Below are positions 7,361 through 16,434 of a stretch of DNA of 64,000 bases, in pieces (within the stretch, counting starts at the first letter, position 1; every line of letters begins with the position of its first letter). Below the pieces are notes generated by a model, which did no database searches, was not told the DNA's origin, and worked only from the letters and a program-made list of their open reading frames with translations. The stretch is from NCBI RefSeq assembly GCF_001816145.1, contig NZ_MDZB01000073.1, positions 1-64,000 of the forward strand. Direction: 5' to 3'. The DNA is from Hymenobacter lapidarius (lineage in GTDB: Bacteria > Bacteroidota > Bacteroidia > Cytophagales > Hymenobacteraceae). A program made the position numbers and the translations under genes.

Positions 7361-9796
7361 CTATTTCCGAATCAGCGCGCCCGCCTGTTTCTCAAACTGC
7401 CCGATGAGGCGCTGCATTACCTGGTCGATGGCCTGCTCACTGAGCGTCTGGCTAAAGTCCTGCAGGGTGAAGCTCACCGAGTAGGACTTCTTGCCTGCGC
7501 CCAGGTTTTCGCCCGCATACACGTCGAACACGTTCACGCTTTGCAGCAGCTTCTTTTCGGTGCGCTGCGCAATCTGGCGGAGTTGGTCGAAGGTCACGCT
7601 GCTGTCCACTACCACGCTCAGGTCGCGCCGCACTTCCGGGAATTTCGGGAGCTCGCGGGCCGTCAGCGTGGGCTTGTACTTCTTGCTCAGGGCGTCCCAG
7701 TCCAGCTCGGCGTACCACACCGGCTGCGTCACGTCGAGGCGCTTGAGCACGGAAGCTGCCACGGCGCCGAACTGGGCCACGGGCTGGTTGTGCACCAGCA
7801 GCGCGAGGCCACCTGCCAGGTAAGCGTGCTGCACCGGATGCGAGGCCGCCCCGCCAAAGCCCAGGGCCGCCAGCACCTGCTGCACCGCCCCGGCCAAATC
7901 GTGGAAAGCAGCTTTCTCCGACTTCTGCTGCCAGGTTTCGCCAGCGGCATTGCCGGTCAGGTAAATAACCAGCTTGTTCTTCTCCTGGTATTTCCCGCCT
8001 TCGTTCTGCGCGTACGCTTTGCCGAATTCGTACAGCTTCAAGTCCCGCTGGCGACGGTTGAGGTTGTGCCGGATAATCTCCAGGCCCGAATGCAGTAGCG
8101 TGGGCCGCATGGCATTCAGCTCCACACTGTTGTAGTTCAGAATGCGCACCAGCGAATTGTCCGCTTCGCCTTCTTTATCGAAGTACTGCGAGTTGGTGAG
8201 CGAGTTGGTGAGGATTTCCGAAAAGCCCTGGCCGCTGAGCAGGGAGGCGATTTTTACGCGCGTCACCTCCGGGTCAGGATTCGGGAAACGGGCCAGGAAC
8301 GAGGCCGAGTTGTTGGGCCGCAGCGCCACGTTGTTGTAGCCGTAAATCCGCAGGATTTCCTCAATAATGTCGGCTTCGCGGGTCACATCCACCTTGTGGG
8401 GCGGCACGGTCAGCGTCCAGGTATCCTGGTCGCCGGCATCGGGGTTTTCGTCGGTGATTTCAATTTCCAAGTCCGTCAGAATCTGGCGGATGCGTTCGGG
8501 CGCGATGTACTGGCCCACCAGCCGCTCCACGCGGGGCAGGCGCAGGCGCACGGTGGCCGGCAGCACGGGCGCGGGGTACTCGTCCACGATGGGCGCGGCC
8601 ACGGTGGCGCCGGCTACTTCCTGCAGCAGCAACGCCGCCCGTTGCAGGGCCACCAGCACCATGTTCGGGTCGGTGCCGCGCTCGAAGCGGAACGAGGCGT
8701 CGGTTTTTAGCTGGTGCGTTTGGGAAGTGCGGCGCACTACGGATGGATTGAAGTATGCACTTTCTAAGAATACTCTAGTAGTCCCATCCTTCACTCCCGA
8801 CATTTTGCCTCCAAAGACTCCTGCTAAAGCCATGGGATATCCATCTGCGTCAGCTATTATTAGGTCGTTGCTATTAGGGGTGCGTACGGCATCATCTAGG
8901 GTTTGAAACTGAAGGAATCCATCTCCGCGCTTCACCCGAATCCGACCACCGGTAATCTGCCCAGCGTCGAAGGCGTGCAGGGGCTGGCCCAGCTCGTGCA
9001 GCACGAAGTTGGTCACGTCCACCACGTTGTTGATAGGAGAGAGGCCGATGCTGCGCAGGCGGCGCTGCAGCCACTCCGGCGACGCGCCCACCTGCACGTT
9101 CTCCAGCAGCAGGCCGGCGTAGCGCGGGCAGGCTTCGGTGTCTTCGATGGTCACGCCGATGTTGGCAGCGGCCGAGGCTGGCGTTGCAAAGCCGCTCACG
9201 TCGGGTAGGTGGCAGGGCTGGCGCAGCAGGGCGCGCAGCTCGCGGGCCACGCCGTAGTGCGAAGCGGCATCGGCGCGGTTGGGCGTGAGGCCGATTTCGT
9301 ACACCGTATCCGAGCCCAGGCCGAAGTAATCGGCGGCGGGCGTGCCGTTGGGCAGCTCGGTTTCCAGCACCATAATGCCGGCGTGCGACTGGCCCAGGCC
9401 AATTTCGTCCTCGGCGCAAATCATGCCCTCGGAGGCTGCCCCGCGGATTTTACTTTTCTTAATTTTGAACGGCTCGCCTTGGGCGGGGTAGAGCATGGCG
9501 CCTTCCAGGGCCACCACCACGCGCTGGCCGGCGGCCACGTTGGGAGCACCGCACACAATTTGCCTTGGCGTGCCGTCGCCCACGTCCACGGTGGTCAGGC
9601 TGAGCTTGTCGGCATCGGGGTGGGCCTCGCAGGTGAGCACGGTGCCCAGCACCACGCCGCGCAAGCCGCCGGGAATGCTTTCTAGCTCCTCCAGACTCTC
9701 CACTTCCAGGCCCGAGCCGGTGAGCAGGGCGCCGATTTCAGCAGCGGGTTTATCGGTCGGAATGAGGGTTTTAAGCCAGTCTAAGGAGATGCGCAT
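7361..9796 (-). CDS. pheT: Phenylalanine-tRNA ligase beta subunit
   Basis: Beta subunit of the cytoplasmic alpha2beta2 enzyme that charges tRNA-Phe. The 811-residue protein has the complete bacterial layout: N-terminal MRISLDWLKTLIPTD, an EMAP-type tRNA-binding domain (about 40-150), the B3/B4 editing region (about 210-385), B5, a catalytic-like core and the C-terminal anticodon-binding FDX-ACB domain (from about 715, ELPKFPEVRRDLSVVVD). pheS is not in the window. A segment around 8745-8935 is visibly AT-richer than the rest although the frame is intact; see findings. Confidence 0.98.
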   Translation of the reverse strand: MRISLDWLKTLIPTDKPAAEIGALLTGSGLEVESLEELESIPGGLRGVVLGTVLTCEAHPDADKLSLTTVDVGDGTPRQIVCGAPNVAAGQRVVVALEGAMLYPAQGEPFKIKKSKIRGAASEGMICAEDEIGLGQSHAGIMVLETELPNGTPAADYFGLGSDTVYEIGLTPNRADAASHYGVARELRALLRQPCHLPDVSGFATPASAAANIGVTIEDTEACPRYAGLLLENVQVGASPEWLQRRLRSIGLSPINNVVDVTNFVLHELGQPLHAFDAGQITGGRIRVKRGDGFLQFQTLDDAVRTPNSNDLIIADADGYPMALAGVFGGKMSGVKDGTTRVFLESAYFNPSVVRRTSQTHQLKTDASFRFERGTDPNMVLVALQRAALLLQEVAGATVAAPIVDEYPAPVLPATVRLRLPRVERLVGQYIAPERIRQILTDLEIEITDENPDAGDQDTWTLTVPPHKVDVTREADIIEEILRIYGYNNVALRPNNSASFLARFPNPDPEVTRVKIASLLSGQGFSEILTNSLTNSQYFDKEGEADNSLVRILNYNSVELNAMRPTLLHSGLEIIRHNLNRRQRDLKLYEFGKAYAQNEGGKYQEKNKLVIYLTGNAAGETWQQKSEKAAFHDLAGAVQQVLAALGFGGAASHPVQHAYLAGGLALLVHNQPVAQFGAVAASVLKRLDVTQPVWYAELDWDALSKKYKPTLTARELPKFPEVRRDLSVVVDSSVTFDQLRQIAQRTEKKLLQSVNVFDVYAGENLGAGKKSYSVSFTLQDFSQTLSEQAIDQVMQRLIGQFEKQAGALIRK

Positions 9797-9901
9797 TTTC
9801 AGTGAACAGTTAGCAGTGAGCAGTTATCAACTGCGTTGATAAGCAAGGCAAAGGTACGGCGGCCGGCAAGGCAGGTGAAAGGGAAACGTCCTCTGCGGGG
9901 G

Positions 9902-9999
9902 ACCCCACCCCCGGCCCCTCCCCTCCGGGAGAGGGGAGCCTTTCGGCGCAAGAGTCGACTGGCACCCCTCTCCCGGAGGGGAGGGGCCGGGGGTGGGGT
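9902..9999. repeat. Inverted repeat with perfect 35-base arms, CCCCGGCCCC family
   Basis: Arms at 9902-9936 and 9965-9999 are perfectly complementary over 35 bases (starting ACCCCACCCCCGGCCCC), with a 28-base loop. A shorter relative is at 19230-19279. It lies between pheT and the DUF1684 gene and touches the latter's stop codon. Confidence 0.85.
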
Positions 10000-10000
10000 G

Positions 10001-10612
10001 CTACTCCCGATACGACTTTTCCCCGGCCGGAATGCCGATTTTGAGGCGGTTATCGGTGGGGGGGACGGGGCAGCTGTACTCGTTGTTGTAGGCGCAAAAC
10101 GGGTTGTAGGCGGCGTTGAAATCCAGCTTTAGCTCGCCCACGTTGAGCTTGGGAATGGGCGCATCGAGGTAGCGCCCGCCGCCGTAGGTTTCGCGGCCGT
10201 TGGTGAGGTCAGTGAAGGGAATAAATAGCGTGGAATCGGTGCCGGTGGCTTTTAAATAAAGCGTTAATTGCTGCGCGGCTTTGTCGATGCTAAAATTGGC
10301 TTTTCCCCAATTTAAATATTTCTCCGTGCGGTTGTCGCTCATTTGCATGGTTACCGTGTCGGGCGTTTCGTTGCGCGCCACGGTGGCATTAATTACAAAT
10401 TCCAACGAGGCCGGATAGTATTTCAAGCTGTCGAAACTGGCCTTTTCGGCGGTAACGAGGGGTGAGTTTTCGCCTTGGCGAAACGATTGATTTTTTGCTT
10501 TGCGGGCTTTATTTAATTGCGCGGCGTAGGTGCTGATGTCGAGTTTCGTGTCGTTCAGAGAATAGAAAATAATTCCTATTACGGCGATGGCAATTGCAAT
10601 TTTTTTAATCAT
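10001..10612 (-). CDS. DUF1684 domain protein with N-terminal membrane anchor
   Basis: A 203-residue protein with an N-terminal hydrophobic helix (MIKKIAIAIAVIGIIFY), so probably exported or anchored. The C-terminal half carries the conserved DUF1684 block: YGGGRYLDAP, then LDFNAAYNPFCAYNNEYSC, PVPPTDN and a final IPAGEKS. The family has no established biochemical role. I chose the ATG at 10612 over an upstream one at 10663 because the longer form delays the signal helix and would overlap the divergent promoter region. It is divergent from the M1 aminopeptidase, 95 bases away. Confidence 0.85.
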   Translation of the reverse strand: MIKKIAIAIAVIGIIFYSLNDTKLDISTYAAQLNKARKAKNQSFRQGENSPLVTAEKASFDSLKYYPASLEFVINATVARNETPDTVTMQMSDNRTEKYLNWGKANFSIDKAAQQLTLYLKATGTDSTLFIPFTDLTNGRETYGGGRYLDAPIPKLNVGELKLDFNAAYNPFCAYNNEYSCPVPPTDNRLKIGIPAGEKSYRE

Positions 10613-10707
10613 GCGGCTATACTTTTTGAAAAGGTAGGCAACCCCAGGCATACGGGGCGGCATCTTTGGCCTCGAATACCGCCACTGGTACTCGCTTGTT
10701 CTGCCTC

Positions 10708-13170
10708 ATGCGCCAATTCCTGCTGCTGGTCCTGTGTTTGAGTATCCTCACGCCGGCCGTCGGCCAGCCGCTGCTGCCGGTGCCATTTCGGCCCGCCGCC
10801 CGCCAGGTCAACCTGCTGGTGCACACCCGGCTCGATGTGCGGTTTGACTACGCCAAGCGCTACTTGTATGGGCGCGAATGGGTGACCCTCAAGCCCCACG
10901 GCCAGCCCACCGACACGCTGCGCCTCGACGCCAAAGGCATGGACATAAAAGCCGTGGCGCTGATGCAGGGCAGCACCACCACGCCGCTGAAATACGACTA
11001 CAATCAGCGCCAGCTGCTCATTCGGCTGGGCCGCGCGGTGCCGGCGGACGAGGCCTACACCGTGTATATCGAATACACGGCCAAGCCCGACGAGCTGGGC
11101 ACCAAAGCCGGCGCGGCCATTCGCGGGGCCAAGGGGCTGTACTTCATCAACCCGGACAGCGCTATCAAGGGCAAGCCGGTGCAAATCTGGACGCAGGGCG
11201 AGCCCGATGCCAATTCGGTCTGGTTTCCCACCATCGACGAAACCAACCAAAAAACTACCCAGGAAATCAGCCTGACGGTGCCCAGCAAGTACGTCACGCT
11301 CAGCAATGGCCAGCTGGTAAGCCAAACGCCCGCCGGCCCCGGCGTGCGCACCGACACTTGGAAAATGGACCAGCCGCACGCGCCCTACCTGGTTATGATG
11401 GCCGTGGGCGACTTCCGCATTACCAAAGACATGTGGCGGGGCAAGGAAGTAAACTACTACCTGGAGCCGCAGTATGCGCCCCAGGCCCGGGCCATTTTCG
11501 GCAAGACGCCGCGCATGCTGGAGTTTTTCTCGCAGCGCCTCGGCGTTGATTTTCCCTGGAGCAAGTACAGCCAGGTAGTGTGCCGCGACTTTGTGGCCGG
11601 GGCCATGGAAAACACCACGGCTTCGCTCTTTGGCGAGCAGGCCCATGGCTCGGCCCGTGAGCTGCTGGATTGGCCGTACTCCTTGGTGGAGCGCGAAATT
11701 GCCCACGAACTGTTCCACCACTGGTTCGGCGACTACGTGACGGCCGAAAGCTGGGGCAACCTGACCATCAACGAGTCGTTTGCTAATTTCAGTGAAGTGC
11801 TGTGGGCCGAGCACGAGTACGGTCCTGATGCCGGCCAGCAGCAGGCCGACCTCAGCCTACGCACCTACTTCCGTAACCCTGCCAATTTCGGTAAGCCGCT
11901 GGTGCGCCCGCAGTACCGGGAAAAAGACGAGCTATTCGACGCCGTGACCTACCAGAAGGGCGGCAATATTCTGAACATGCTGCGGGCCTACGTGGGTGAG
12001 GACGTGTTTTTCCGGGGTCTGCAGCAGTTTCTGAAGCAAAATGCCTTCGGCACCGGCGAGCCCCACCAGCTGCGGCTGGCCCTGGAAGAAGCCTCGGGCC
12101 GGGACCTGAACTGGTTTTTCAATCAGTGGTACTACCGGGCGGGCCACCCCGTGGTCACCATTGCCTACCAGTGGGACGCTGCCCGCCAGCGCCAGGCCGT
12201 GGTAGTGCGCCAAACCCAGGCCGGCGCGCCCTACGTGCTACCGCTGGCCGTGGACGTGTACACCAACGGCCGCGCCCGGCGCTACGCCACCACCCTGCGC
12301 CACGCCGTGGACACGCTGTATTTCCCCGCCGCCACCAAGCCCGATTTGGTGAACGTGGACGCTGAAAAAGTGCTGGTGTGGCAGAAAGACGACCAAAAAT
12401 CCCTGGCGGAGTTCGCCTACCAGTACCGCCACGCCCCAAGCTACCTCGACCGCCGCGAAGCCCTGCGCGCCGCCCAACTGCAACCCACCAACCCGGCGGC
12501 GCAGCGCCTGCTGCTGGCCGGCCTGGGCGATAAGTCGGCCGCGTTGCGCGAGATGGCCATTGAGCTGCTCGACCTCAAAGACGCTGCCCGGCGCAGGGCC
12601 GCGGCCCCGCTGCTGACGAAGCTGGCCGGCGCCGATGCCTCGGTGCAGGTGCAGGCCGCCGCCCTCAACGCCCTGAGCTCACTCAAGGACCAGCGCAACG
12701 CGCCGGTTTTCGGCAAGGCGCTGGCCAGTCAGTCGTATCGGGTGCAGGGGGCGGCGCTGGAAGGCTTAGCCGCGCTAAACCCCGCCCAGGCCCTGGCGCG
12801 CGCCACTGCTTTCGAGACCGATAACAAAGGCCCACTCACAGCGGCTCTGGTAAATGTGTACGGCCAGGCAGGCGGCCCGGCCCACTGGCCCCTGATGCTG
12901 GCCAAATACGACGCCGCCACCCCTCCCGGCCGGTTTGAGATGCTGCCCGGCCTCGCCGAAATACTCGGCCGCCTCGACGACCCAACGGCGCTGGAGCAGG
13001 GCATCACCCGCATCAGGGACCTGACGGTTGAATACATCAAGTTTGTTGATTCGGAACGGCTCATTGGCTTGCTGCGCCAGATTCAAACGCGCCAGGCTGT
13101 CGGGCCGAATGCTGGCGCCGTGGCGTGCATGGTAGACCGTGCCGTGGCCGAGATTCAGGCGGCTAAGTAA
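10708..13170 (+). CDS. Secreted M1 family zinc aminopeptidase with C-terminal HEAT-like repeats
   Basis: An 820-residue gluzincin that removes N-terminal residues from peptides, probably in the periplasm: it has a signal peptide (MRQFLLLVLCLSILTPAVG). The exopeptidase motif GAMEN is at 298-302, the zinc motif HELFH at 333-337, and the third ligand, E356, in NESF. The region after about 560 is rich in Ala/Leu helical repeats, as in M1 enzymes with HEAT-like tails. The ATG at 10708 is preferred to one 42 bases upstream because it opens directly on the signal peptide. It ends 20 bases from the convergent TonB receptor gene. Confidence 0.93.
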   Translation: MRQFLLLVLCLSILTPAVGQPLLPVPFRPAARQVNLLVHTRLDVRFDYAKRYLYGREWVTLKPHGQPTDTLRLDAKGMDIKAVALMQGSTTTPLKYDYNQRQLLIRLGRAVPADEAYTVYIEYTAKPDELGTKAGAAIRGAKGLYFINPDSAIKGKPVQIWTQGEPDANSVWFPTIDETNQKTTQEISLTVPSKYVTLSNGQLVSQTPAGPGVRTDTWKMDQPHAPYLVMMAVGDFRITKDMWRGKEVNYYLEPQYAPQARAIFGKTPRMLEFFSQRLGVDFPWSKYSQVVCRDFVAGAMENTTASLFGEQAHGSARELLDWPYSLVEREIAHELFHHWFGDYVTAESWGNLTINESFANFSEVLWAEHEYGPDAGQQQADLSLRTYFRNPANFGKPLVRPQYREKDELFDAVTYQKGGNILNMLRAYVGEDVFFRGLQQFLKQNAFGTGEPHQLRLALEEASGRDLNWFFNQWYYRAGHPVVTIAYQWDAARQRQAVVVRQTQAGAPYVLPLAVDVYTNGRARRYATTLRHAVDTLYFPAATKPDLVNVDAEKVLVWQKDDQKSLAEFAYQYRHAPSYLDRREALRAAQLQPTNPAAQRLLLAGLGDKSAALREMAIELLDLKDAARRRAAAPLLTKLAGADASVQVQAAALNALSSLKDQRNAPVFGKALASQSYRVQGAALEGLAALNPAQALARATAFETDNKGPLTAALVNVYGQAGGPAHWPLMLAKYDAATPPGRFEMLPGLAEILGRLDDPTALEQGITRIRDLTVEYIKFVDSERLIGLLRQIQTRQAVGPNAGAVACMVDRAVAEIQAAK

Positions 13171-13190
13171 ACGCCCGGTGGGTCCGGGCC

Positions 13191-15395
13191 TTACCGCTCG
13201 AACCGGACCGCCAGAAACAGGTTGCGGCCGGGCGCGCTAATGCCCGAGGCAAAAACGCGGTAGTTCCGGTCCAGCAGGTTCTCCAGGCCGGCTTGCAGGG
13301 CCCAGCGGGGCGTGAGCTGGTAGGCGGTGCGCAGGTTGAGGGTGTACCAGCGCAGGGCCCCTTCGGGCGTGGCCTGGGGCAGGTTGTCTTCACCCGAAGG
13401 GCTGTGGTCTTCCGGGCGCTTGCGTCCATTAAAGAGTACCGAGCCTTCAGCCGTGAGCTTCCGGTGCCGGTAGGTGAGGGCAGCGCGGCCAAACAGGGGC
13501 GGAATGTGGTCGAGGGGCACCTGGGCGGTCAGGTCGCGGCCCTGGGTGTAAGTAATGCTGCCGTCGAGGCGCAGGTGGACGGGCAGCACTACCTGCGTGC
13601 GCGCCGACAGGCCCATAATGCGCGCCCGGCCGGTGTTGACGGTGGCCACCGTGGCAAAGGTCTGGCCGTTGTAAACGGTGGTGCTGCGGCCGCCGGGCGT
13701 GGCGAAGGGGCGCACCACCAGGGCGTCGCGCAGGTTGGTCACGAAGCCCGTCACGGCTACCAGCAGCCGGTCCGGCACCGTTTCCGACAGCTCGGCTTCG
13801 TAGTTCACCACGCGTTCGGGCCGCACCCCGGCGTTGGGGATAATCAGGGTGCCGTTGAGCTGCTCGAAGGTTTTGTTCAGGTCGTCGACATTGGGGTTGC
13901 GAAAGCCGGTGGCCGCCATCGCGCTCAGCCGCAGGCCGGCCGGCAGCATGGCCACCAGGCCCAACGTACCATCCAGCGACGAGGAGCGCTGCCGGACGTC
14001 GGGGTACGCCGCGTTGAAAAATCGCGGGTCGAAGCGGGCATCCACGCGCACGTGGCTGTAGCGCAGGCCATCGGACAGAATGAGGCGGTCGGTGATTTCC
14101 CAGCGGTGGGAGGCGTACACCCCGGCCGTGCCGTAGGTGGCCCCGTTGGGGTAGCGGGTGGCAATGGGCGTAGCGGCGCCGGTGGCCACATTCAGGCCCC
14201 GGCCCACGCTCCGCACCGTGTTGTGCGTGAGCTCGGCGCCGTAGCGCAGCTCGTGCGGACCCACGGCCTTGAGCAAGTCCAGGTTGGTGCTCAGCACCCG
14301 CACGTTTTCGAGGTTTTCCTGCCGCACCTGCTTGCCAAAATCGCGCACCAGGCGGCTTTCTGCCACGGCTTGCACGGCGGGCGTGAGGCGCAGCTGGTCG
14401 TAGAGGCCCGTGGGGCGGGTGAGCTCCAGCTGGTAGCTGCCCAGAAAACGAGTCTGCGGGCCGTAGTTCCACTCCGCGTAGCGCAGGGCGCCGTTGCGGT
14501 AGGTCTGAAGTCGGTCGAAGCGCGGCACTTGGGAGGTGGTGGAATACTGCAGGTTGAGCAGGTGGCGCTGGCCGGGCCGGGGCTGAAACAGCACTTTCTG
14601 CACCGCATCGAGCTGGCGGTAGCCGGTGAATTTCAGGCGATTGGGCTCGCCGTTGTCCACCAGCACATCCTGGCCGTTTTGGCGGGCGGCGTATTGGCGC
14701 ACTTGCCCAAAGCCGGGGTAGCCGGGCAGCCCGGTGGTGCCCTTGCGCAGGTCGTCGAAGTCGGTGCCCGTGAGGCTGGTGAAGGTGGCCCAGCGGCGCC
14801 AGCCCAGCGAAAAATCCGAGTGCGCGGTTTTCTCGCGGGCGGCGGTGGCGTAGCGCAGCAGGTTGCTGGTGCGCACCTCGAGGCCGGTGCTGTCGGCCAG
14901 GCGGGGGCTTTTGGTAAACAGGCTGACCACACCGCCCAGGGCATCCGACCCGTATAGCACGGACCCCGCCCCGTTAAGGATTTCGACCCGCTCCAGCGAG
15001 TTGGCGTCCACGCTGAGAATGTTCTGCAGGTGCCCGGCGCGGTAAATGGCGTTGTTGAGGCGCACCCCATCCACCACCAGCAACACCTTGTTGGCCTCAA
15101 AGCCGCGCAGAACCGGCGAGCCGCCCCCGAGCTGGGACTTCTGCACAAATACCCACCCGGTATGTTGCAGGGCATCGGCCATGGTGGCAGGGTTTTGCAG
15201 GCGGATGCTGCGGGCCGTGAGCACGTCAATCTGCTGCGGAATATCGGCCTTGCGCTCCAGCGCCCGATTGGCCGACACCACGACCTCGTCCAGCCCAAAA
15301 AACCGGCTCGAATCCTGCGGCTGCTCCTGGGCCCAGGCATCGCACCCAATCAACAGCACTATTAGCAGCAAAGAGTACCTCTTGCAATGGGGCAT
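13191..15395 (-). CDS. TonB-dependent outer-membrane receptor
   Basis: A 734-residue receptor with a signal peptide (MPHCKRYSLLLIVLLIGCDAWAQ), a likely TonB box around DEVVVSANR (36-44), a plug domain (about 45-160, with VLRGFEANKVLLVVDGVRLN and VEILNGAGSVLYGSDALGG) and a 22-strand-type barrel ending in aromatic F-E-R. The plug and the segment GFRNPNVDDLNK resemble haem or haemoglobin-type receptors, but substrate cannot be settled from sequence. It lacks the N-terminal carboxypeptidase-like domain of SusC proteins, and no SusD gene is adjacent. Confidence 0.9.
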   Translation of the reverse strand: MPHCKRYSLLLIVLLIGCDAWAQEQPQDSSRFFGLDEVVVSANRALERKADIPQQIDVLTARSIRLQNPATMADALQHTGWVFVQKSQLGGGSPVLRGFEANKVLLVVDGVRLNNAIYRAGHLQNILSVDANSLERVEILNGAGSVLYGSDALGGVVSLFTKSPRLADSTGLEVRTSNLLRYATAAREKTAHSDFSLGWRRWATFTSLTGTDFDDLRKGTTGLPGYPGFGQVRQYAARQNGQDVLVDNGEPNRLKFTGYRQLDAVQKVLFQPRPGQRHLLNLQYSTTSQVPRFDRLQTYRNGALRYAEWNYGPQTRFLGSYQLELTRPTGLYDQLRLTPAVQAVAESRLVRDFGKQVRQENLENVRVLSTNLDLLKAVGPHELRYGAELTHNTVRSVGRGLNVATGAATPIATRYPNGATYGTAGVYASHRWEITDRLILSDGLRYSHVRVDARFDPRFFNAAYPDVRQRSSSLDGTLGLVAMLPAGLRLSAMAATGFRNPNVDDLNKTFEQLNGTLIIPNAGVRPERVVNYEAELSETVPDRLLVAVTGFVTNLRDALVVRPFATPGGRSTTVYNGQTFATVATVNTGRARIMGLSARTQVVLPVHLRLDGSITYTQGRDLTAQVPLDHIPPLFGRAALTYRHRKLTAEGSVLFNGRKRPEDHSPSGEDNLPQATPEGALRWYTLNLRTAYQLTPRWALQAGLENLLDRNYRVFASGISAPGRNLFLAVRFER

Positions 15396-15548
15396 AGAAG
15401 GAATGGGATGCGCGTGCTTGCTGGTGCCAGAACTTGATTTAAGCAGGTAAAGCTATAAGTTGGGCGGTGTTATCGGCAGGAATCCAAGCAAAAGGGCCAC
15501 GCTGGAACCACATGAACCGGAAGTCGCTGCTCGCTATCGGAAACTGTT

Positions 15549-16307
15549 CTACAGCATTCCCTCATCGGCAAAGCTATAGTAGCCTTGGTCGGAATAAATG
15601 AGGTGGTCCAATATCGGCAAGTCCAGGAAATTGCCAGCCTCTTTTAGCTTCTTGGTCAGTTGAATATCGGCGGCGCTGGGGTTGCGGTTGCCGCTGGGGT
15701 GGTTGTGCACCAGAATAATACTGCTGGCCAGCTGCTCCAAGGCCTCTTTGAATATCATTTTCGGGTCGGCCACAGTGCCGGCCACGCCGCCGCGGCTGAT
15801 GGCCGTTTTGCGCATTACCACATTGGCCCGGTTGAGCAGGATGACCCAGAACTCCTCGTGGGGCAGGTCCATGAGGTGGGGTCGAATCAACTGGTAGATG
15901 TCGCGCGAGCAGGTGATGGTGGTGCGTGGGGCGGCGTCGGCCTCCTTGCGGCGGCGGCCCAGCTCCAGGGCGGCCACCACGCTGATGGCTTTGGCTTCGC
16001 CGATGCCGGGGTGGCGGCAGAGCTGCTTCACACTTTCGCGGGCCAATGCATTCAGGTCGTTATCCACCCCTTTCAGCATGAGCTTGGCCACGTCCACGGC
16101 GGTGAGCTTGGTGGTGCCGGAGCCCAGCAGGATGGCAATCAGTTCGGCATCGGAGAGGGCGGCGCGGCCTTTGGCCAGGAGCTTCTCGCGGGGCCGGTCT
16201 TCCTCGGCCCAGCTCTTGATGCCCAAGGCGCCGGGCGGCGCGTAGGGCGGGGACGGGGCGGCGGCCGGCAGAGCGGGGCGTTCGGTCAGGCTGTCAGGTG
16301 CTTCCAT
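15549..16307 (-). CDS. radC: RadC family JAB1/MPN domain protein
   Basis: A 252-residue protein with an N-terminal helix-hairpin-helix-like part (LCRHPGIGEAKAISVVAALELG) and a C-terminal JAMM metalloprotease-like domain: H201-N-H203-PSG with D214 ten residues later. The family was once linked to DNA repair; its true function is unresolved. The first 30 residues are Pro/Ala-rich and poorly conserved, so the real start could be downstream. It is divergent from the metallophosphoesterase gene. Confidence 0.93.
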   Translation of the reverse strand: MEAPDSLTERPALPAAAPSPPYAPPGALGIKSWAEEDRPREKLLAKGRAALSDAELIAILLGSGTTKLTAVDVAKLMLKGVDNDLNALARESVKQLCRHPGIGEAKAISVVAALELGRRRKEADAAPRTTITCSRDIYQLIRPHLMDLPHEEFWVILLNRANVVMRKTAISRGGVAGTVADPKMIFKEALEQLASSIILVHNHPSGNRNPSAADIQLTKKLKEAGNFLDLPILDHLIYSDQGYYSFADEGML

Positions 16308-16434
16308 GCGGCACGGGGTTGGTAGAGGGGTGGAATATCAATTAAATGTAAAGCAAAAGCCCGGCGGGTGCGTTTAAACACCAAGCCGGCCGGGGCGTTA
16401 TGCACTCGAGGCCGTGTCCGCTTTAAATCTGAAT

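Noticed and set aside
10609..11814. 401-codon minus-strand frame opposite the M1 aminopeptidase
   Set aside because: No recognisable domain; the plus strand carries a full enzyme with GAMEN and HELFH motifs.
13293..14957. 554-codon plus-strand frame opposite the TonB receptor
   Set aside because: A mirror of GC-biased codons in the real gene: His/Gly/Ala-rich, no domain or signal, and the receptor on the other strand is complete.
15396..15548. Cobalamin or other riboswitch upstream of the TonB receptor
   Set aside because: No conserved B12-box-like sequence or plausible multi-helix core was found in this 153-base spacer.
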